In this document: piece after piece, positions 63,115 to 64,000 of the stretch
Layout: each line of letters opens with the position of its first letter
How positions within the stretch are numbered: position 1 is the stretch's first letter
Source: Enterobacter ludwigii
GTDB lineage: Bacteria > Pseudomonadota > Gammaproteobacteria > Enterobacterales > Enterobacteriaceae
Direction: 5' to 3'
Assembly: GCF_001750725.1 (NCBI RefSeq)
Contig: NZ_CP017279.1
Coordinates: forward strand, 806,001 to 870,000
DNA length: 64,000 nucleotides
Made by a program: the position numbers and the translations under genes
The notes under the pieces: model-generated
What the model saw: only the letters and a program-made list of their open reading frames with translations
What the model was told of the DNA's origin: nothing
The model's database searches: none

Positions 63115-64000
63115 ATGAAAAAGAACATACTCGCTGCTCTGATCCTCTCTACGCTCGCGGTGCAGGCTCACGCCACCACGCAGCTTAACGTCTGGGAAGA
63201 CATCAAAAAGTCGTCCGGCATTAAAGACGCGGTCGCCGATTTCGAAAAGCAGTACGACGTTAAGGTTAACCTGCAGGAGATGCCTTACGCGCAGCAGCTG
63301 GAAAAACTGCGCCTCGACGGCCCGGCAGGAATTGGCCCGGACGTGCTGGTCATTCCCAATGATCAACTCGGCGGCGCGGTTGTGCAAGGGCTGCTGACCC
63401 CCCTGAATCTGGAGGCGAAGCAGACCGAACAGTACACGCCGGCGTCGATAAATGCCTTCAAAATGGATAACACCCTTTACGGTGTGCCGAAAGCGGTTGA
63501 GACGCTGGTGCTGATTTACAACAAAGACCTGATCGCGAAGCCGCTCAATTCACTTCAGGACTGGTATGACTTTTCTAAACAGCAGCGCGCCAAAAACCAG
63601 TACGGCCTGCTCGCCAAGTTCGACCAGATTTACTACAGCTGGGGGGCTATCTCCCCGATGGGCGGGTACATCTTCGGTAAAAACGATAAAGGCGGTTATA
63701 ACGCCAGCGACGTGGGCCTGAACAAGCCGGGCGCGGTAGACGCGGTCACCTACCTGAAAAAATTCTATGCCGATGACGTATTCCCGGCGGGGATCATTGG
63801 CGATAACGGTCTGAATGCGATCGATTCTCTGTTTACCGAGAAAAAAGCGGCAGCCGTCATCAACGGTCCGTGGGCGTTCCAGCCGTATGAAGCGGCGGGC
63901 ATTAACTACGGCGTTGCGCCGCTGCCGACGCTGCCGGACGGTAAGCCAATGAGTTCATTCCTGGGCGTGAAGGGCTATGTCGTCTCTACCTGGAGCAAAG
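63115..64000 (+). CDS. Periplasmic oligosaccharide-binding protein (MalE/GanS-like), 3' end outside window
   Basis: The first 295 residues are present: signal peptide MKKNILAALILSTLAVQAHA, then QLNVWEDIKKSSGIKDAVADFEKQYDVKVN and YGVPKAVETLVLIYNKDL of the SBP_bac_1 family. The run resembles Gram-positive maltodextrin/galacto-oligosaccharide/cyclodextrin-binding proteins (GanS/CycB) as I remember them, so maltose itself is not certain. The start at 63115 follows GAGGTTGATA. Confidence 0.85.
   Translation, partial: MKKNILAALILSTLAVQAHATTQLNVWEDIKKSSGIKDAVADFEKQYDVKVNLQEMPYAQQLEKLRLDGPAGIGPDVLVIPNDQLGGAVVQGLLTPLNLEAKQTEQYTPASINAFKMDNTLYGVPKAVETLVLIYNKDLIAKPLNSLQDWYDFSKQQRAKNQYGLLAKFDQIYYSWGAISPMGGYIFGKNDKGGYNASDVGLNKPGAVDAVTYLKKFYADDVFPAGIIGDNGLNAIDSLFTEKKAAAVINGPWAFQPYEAAGINYGVAPLPTLPDGKPMSSFLGVKGYVVSTWSK

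Overview
The window is chromosomal DNA of an enterobacterium close to Enterobacter/Klebsiella. The first 26 kb follows the Escherichia coli ycbX-yccA gene order almost gene for gene, with proteins nearly identical to E. coli ones. The last 22 kb is the Klebsiella-type hpx purine catabolism cluster. Gene recognition is from memory of family sequences; no search was run.

Layout. (1) 1-25.8 kb, core: ycbX (cut by the window edge), rlmL, uup, pqiABC, rmf, fabA, lonH, matP, ompA, sulA, sxy, yccS, yccF, helD, mgsA, yccT, yccU, hspQ, rlmI, yccX, tusE, yccA. The one departure from E. coli order is a ybcL-like/AraC pair between rlmI and yccX. (2) 26.0-28.1 kb: an OppA-like peptide-binding protein and two near-identical tRNA-Ser(TGA) genes, each with its own promoter and terminator. 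(3) 28.1-41.8 kb: a decayed type VI secretion (T6SS) island that appears to sit in the 3' end of the second tRNA-Ser. It holds a frameshifted clpV tail, a candidate membrane-acting effector with a small membrane partner, VgrG, a lipase effector with its lipoprotein immunity protein, a broken immunity paralogue, PAAR, an unknown membrane protein, TssM and a truncated downstream gene. The sheath, tube and baseplate genes are absent, so this looks like an orphan effector-delivery remnant. (4) 41.8-61.7 kb: hpx genes for purine breakdown. (5) 61.7-64 kb: a MalK-type ATPase divergent from a sugar-binding protein that runs off the window.

The hpx genes give nearly a full route. HpxDE oxidises hypoxanthine to urate and GuaD feeds in guanine as xanthine. 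HpxO, HpxT and HpxQ turn urate into allantoin. HpxA and HpxB racemise and open allantoin, and HpxK and HpxJ process allantoate and ureidoglycine to oxalurate. HpxW acts on oxamate. HpxXYZ resemble the AtzG/AtzE/AtzH proteins. Uptake is by an NCS1 permease and an amino-acid-type ABC transporter. No oxamate carbamoyltransferase, hpxR or hpxP is present in the window.

The most informative regulatory signal is a set of sigma-54 (-24/-12) promoter matches in front of hpxODE, hpxQT, guaD and the ABC-hpxJK operon, with weaker ones before hpxC and hpxWXYZ. Three NtrC-like sites accompany them. Together they suggest that most of the cluster is a nitrogen-starvation regulon, with HpxS (GntR) and HpxU (RpiR) as local regulators.
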